A stretch of DNA of 64,000 nucleotides from Bacteroidota bacterium. Its GTDB lineage: Bacteria > Bacteroidota > Ignavibacteria > Kapaibacteriales > UBA2268. The stretch lies in NCBI GenBank assembly GCA_004322215.1, contig SCSM01000024.1:1-64000 (forward strand). Reading direction: 5' to 3'. The translations under genes were made by a program, and so were the position numbers. The notes beneath the pieces are model-generated. The model was given only the letters and a program-made list of their open reading frames with translations. It was not told where the DNA came from and did not search any database. Below, in pieces: positions 61,534 through 64,000 of the stretch. Each line of letters starts with the position of its first letter. The stretch's first letter is position 1.

Positions 61534-64000
61534 ATGGTCAAAAAATCATCCGTCTCTCAATTGAGACAAGGAAAAGGTGTAAATTCATTAAAGAATGGAG
61601 TAAAAAAGTTCGATGAGTTGAACTCTACACAGCTTCGCTGGACATGTCCCGAAACAATGTTTAAATTCAAAACGACTACCGAATTGAAACCGCTCGATAA
61701 AATTGTAGGTCAACCCAGGGCTGTAGAGGCAATAAGAATGGGTGCCGAACTGTTTTCAAAAGGTTATAATATATTCGTTACGGGTATTTCAGGTACGGGA
61801 CGTTCCTATACAGTGAAAAAAATTCTCGAAGAAGTAACTTCACATAAACCGGAACTTTTCGATTATTGCTATGTCAATAATTTTGAAAATCCAGATGCTC
61901 CAAGGTTGATTAAATTACCGGCAGGGAAAGGAAAGGAATTTTCTAAATCCATGTCGGATGCTATTACATTTTTGCGTCAAAGATTACCTAAATTATTCGA
62001 AGAAGAAAGATACCAGCAGTCTCGAAAAAAAATCCTCGAGCATTTTCAGCGTAAGGAAAAGGATTTACTTCATCAATTTGATGAGAAAATTCAGAAGCAT
62101 GATTTTGTCAGGGGACAGATTGAAAATGAACAAGGTGTCAGTCAGGTCGAAATTTTCCCTGTTGTCGAAGGCAATGCTGTACAAATAGATGAAGTAGATG
62201 CTAAAACCACCGAAGGCAAGATTACTAAAAAGCAGGCACAGGAATTCCGGAAATATTACAAATTATTTCATTCAGAACTATATGACCTTTCGCGTTCAGG
62301 AATGAAACTGGTACTCGATATGAGACAGGCATTAATTGATAACGATAAAGCGGCTGCAAAAATCGAAGTAGAAACTATTTTCAATACTATGAAGGATAGG
62401 TTTCCCAATGAAAAAGTAAGTATTTATATAAATGAAGTAAAGAAATTTATCGAGGAGAATGTTCATTTCTTTGTACAAATTGATGCTCCTCCTCAGCAAA
62501 ATCCTGATGATGAATCTTCCCAGGAATCAGATAAATTCAAATTATTTTCAGTAAATGTCATACTCGATAATTCATCATCGGATTGCGCCCCCGTAATAAT
62601 TGAAAGGTCGCCGACTTACACAAACCTGTTCGGCACCATCGAACGTTCTTATGACGCAAGTGGTTATTGGAAAACCGATTTCACTAAAATCAAAGCCGGT
62701 TCGATTTTAAAAGCTGACGAGGGATATATACTTATGAATGCTATGGATGCGTTCAATGAACCCGGTGTTTGGGTAGCACTCAGACGTGTTCTGATTGACG
62801 ATACACTCGAGATTCAACCCTACGACTCATTCTTCCAATTATCACAGCTCCATCTGAAACCTGAACCGATAGAAGTTAAAGTAAAAGTGATATTAATTGG
62901 AGGTTTATCGCTTTATTCTTATCTATATGAATATGAAAAAGGATTCAAAAAAATCTTTAAGGTCAATGCACAATTCGATTATGAAACCGAGAGAACAGAT
63001 GAGATGATAATGAACATTGCAAGATTTGTCAGTAAAATTTGCAATGAGGATAATCTCCCACATTGCACGCCTGATGGGGTTGCAGCAATTGTGGAATGGG
63101 CAGCAGAACATGCCGGTTCCCAGAAAAGAATTACACTAAAATTTTCCGATGTGGCTGATATACTCCGAGAAGCTGCATTTTATGACAGAAACAGTCGCCA
63201 AAAATTCATTAACAGGGAAGATGTCGAGAAAGCAATAGAATGGAGACGCAAAAGAAACGATTTGCTCGACGACAAACTCAAATTATATATTCTCGATGGC
63301 AGTACACTTATTGATTCCGATGGTGAAAGAGTAGGACAGATAAATGGATTAACCGTTATTGACACAGGAACGATGTCATTCGGGAAACCATCGAGAATCA
63401 CTGCTTCAATCAGTGTCGGCAACCAGGGAATAGTAAATATCGAAAGGGAAGCTGACCTCAGCGGTTCGATTCATAATAAAGGGGTTTTGATTCTTTCAGG
63501 AATTTTCAGGGATAGGTTTGCTCAAAACAAGCCATTGTATTTATCTGCATCCATTGCATTCGAGCAGAACTATGGAGGTATAGACGGAGACAGTGCCACA
63601 GCCGCTGAAATTTATGCCTTAATGTCTGCTATATGCAGAATACCGATTAAGCAGTCAATTGCAATTACCGGTTCGGTTAATCAAAAAGGAGACATACAGC
63701 CAATCGGCGGTGTGAATGAAAAAATCAGGGGATTTTTTGAAGTTTGTAAAGAACGGGGATTAACAGGAAAACAGGGTGTCATCATACCGTATCAGAACGT
63801 CAGCGATTTAATGCTTTGCCCGGATATAATAAAAACTGTGAAAGAGGGTAAATTTCATATTTACCCGATTCAAAAAATCGAAGATGGAATAGAAATTCTT
63901 ATGGGTTTGCCTGCCGGTGAAATGGATAAAGACGGCAAATACCCTCAAAACACAATATTCGGTTTGGTCGATGCACGTCTCGAAGAACTAAGACAAGCTG
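61534..64000 (+). CDS. Lon-like AAA+ protease (LonB/COG1067 type), 3' end beyond window
   Basis: An open reading frame of at least 822 codons with AAGG seven bases before its ATG; no stop is reached. There is no Lon substrate-binding N-domain. The P-loop is GISGTGRS (residues 84-91), with Arg instead of the usual Lys, a known feature of this family. A helical insertion (140-270) and PTYTNLFGTIE follow. The Walker B region reads ADEGYILMNA. The C-terminal S16 protease domain keeps the dyad: Ser687 in DGDSATAAE and Lys730 in GVNEKIRGF, with the normal 43-residue spacing. It is a probable proteolytically active but ATP-altered protease. Confidence 0.88.
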   Translation, partial: MVKKSSVSQLRQGKGVNSLKNGVKKFDELNSTQLRWTCPETMFKFKTTTELKPLDKIVGQPRAVEAIRMGAELFSKGYNIFVTGISGTGRSYTVKKILEEVTSHKPELFDYCYVNNFENPDAPRLIKLPAGKGKEFSKSMSDAITFLRQRLPKLFEEERYQQSRKKILEHFQRKEKDLLHQFDEKIQKHDFVRGQIENEQGVSQVEIFPVVEGNAVQIDEVDAKTTEGKITKKQAQEFRKYYKLFHSELYDLSRSGMKLVLDMRQALIDNDKAAAKIEVETIFNTMKDRFPNEKVSIYINEVKKFIEENVHFFVQIDAPPQQNPDDESSQESDKFKLFSVNVILDNSSSDCAPVIIERSPTYTNLFGTIERSYDASGYWKTDFTKIKAGSILKADEGYILMNAMDAFNEPGVWVALRRVLIDDTLEIQPYDSFFQLSQLHLKPEPIEVKVKVILIGGLSLYSYLYEYEKGFKKIFKVNAQFDYETERTDEMIMNIARFVSKICNEDNLPHCTPDGVAAIVEWAAEHAGSQKRITLKFSDVADILREAAFYDRNSRQKFINREDVEKAIEWRRKRNDLLDDKLKLYILDGSTLIDSDGERVGQINGLTVIDTGTMSFGKPSRITASISVGNQGIVNIEREADLSGSIHNKGVLILSGIFRDRFAQNKPLYLSASIAFEQNYGGIDGDSATAAEIYALMSAICRIPIKQSIAITGSVNQKGDIQPIGGVNEKIRGFFEVCKERGLTGKQGVIIPYQNVSDLMLCPDIIKTVKEGKFHIYPIQKIEDGIEILMGLPAGEMDKDGKYPQNTIFGLVDARLEELRQA

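Overview
The window is 64 kb of AT-rich bacterial chromosome, densely packed with genes on both strands. No phage, plasmid, insertion sequence or CRISPR array was seen. Several signs point to the Bacteroidota/Chlorobiota group, most likely an Ignavibacteria- or Kapabacteria-like lineage. These are at least five proteins with C-terminal domains of the type IX secretion (T9SS) type, a PorV/PorQ-family outer-membrane protein, a DUF2723 membrane protein, sparse Shine-Dalgarno sites, and a flagellar locus (flhF, flhG, fliA), which is unusual in classical Bacteroidetes. The lineage is inferred; no marker gene could be searched.

Layout. 1-161: a partial, odd tRNA-Lys-like gene and an initiator tRNA-Met (minus strand). 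299-7022 (minus): flhF, flhG, a small membrane protein, fliA, a TPR/membrane protein, then a small T9SS-type protein and a PorV-like protein. 7279-12121 (plus): a sodium:solute symporter, peptidase T and an OPT oligopeptide transporter, which together look like a peptide-uptake and breakdown module. 12258-14509: a flippase-like membrane protein and an rRNA methyltransferase. 14516-18917 (minus): rqcH, yicC, a gamma-carbonic anhydrase and a beta-propeller lipoprotein. 19053-23682: a TPR protein, two tandem leucine-rich-repeat proteins and a response regulator with an eroded HD-GYP domain. 24019-27182: a VWA-OmpA lipoprotein, a T9SS-type protein and an outer-membrane protein. 27251-33310: a lipoprotein, the DUF2723 protein, a small secreted protein and a secreted zinc protease. 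33402-38575: translation genes (proS, trmD, rimM, dtd) with a PHP phosphoesterase and a nitroreductase.

38839-43623 is the most unusual stretch. A radical SAM/SPASM enzyme is followed 11 bases later by a 369-residue protein whose only three cysteines sit in a CX2CX2C motif at its extreme C-terminus. An SPFH membrane protein, umuD and argD then follow on the same strand. This looks like a maturase-substrate pair of a kind I do not recognise.

43738-64000: a decayed HicB-like antitoxin, a double-glycosyltransferase TPR protein, two tandem giant T9SS-type beta-propeller proteins, ruvA with a HisA-like protein that has lost both catalytic aspartates, a thioredoxin-like protein, a nuoG-nuoH-nuoI fragment of complex I, an M2-type peptidase lipoprotein, and a Lon-like protease cut off by the window end. 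Dispersed palindromes and one MITE-like element lie between genes.
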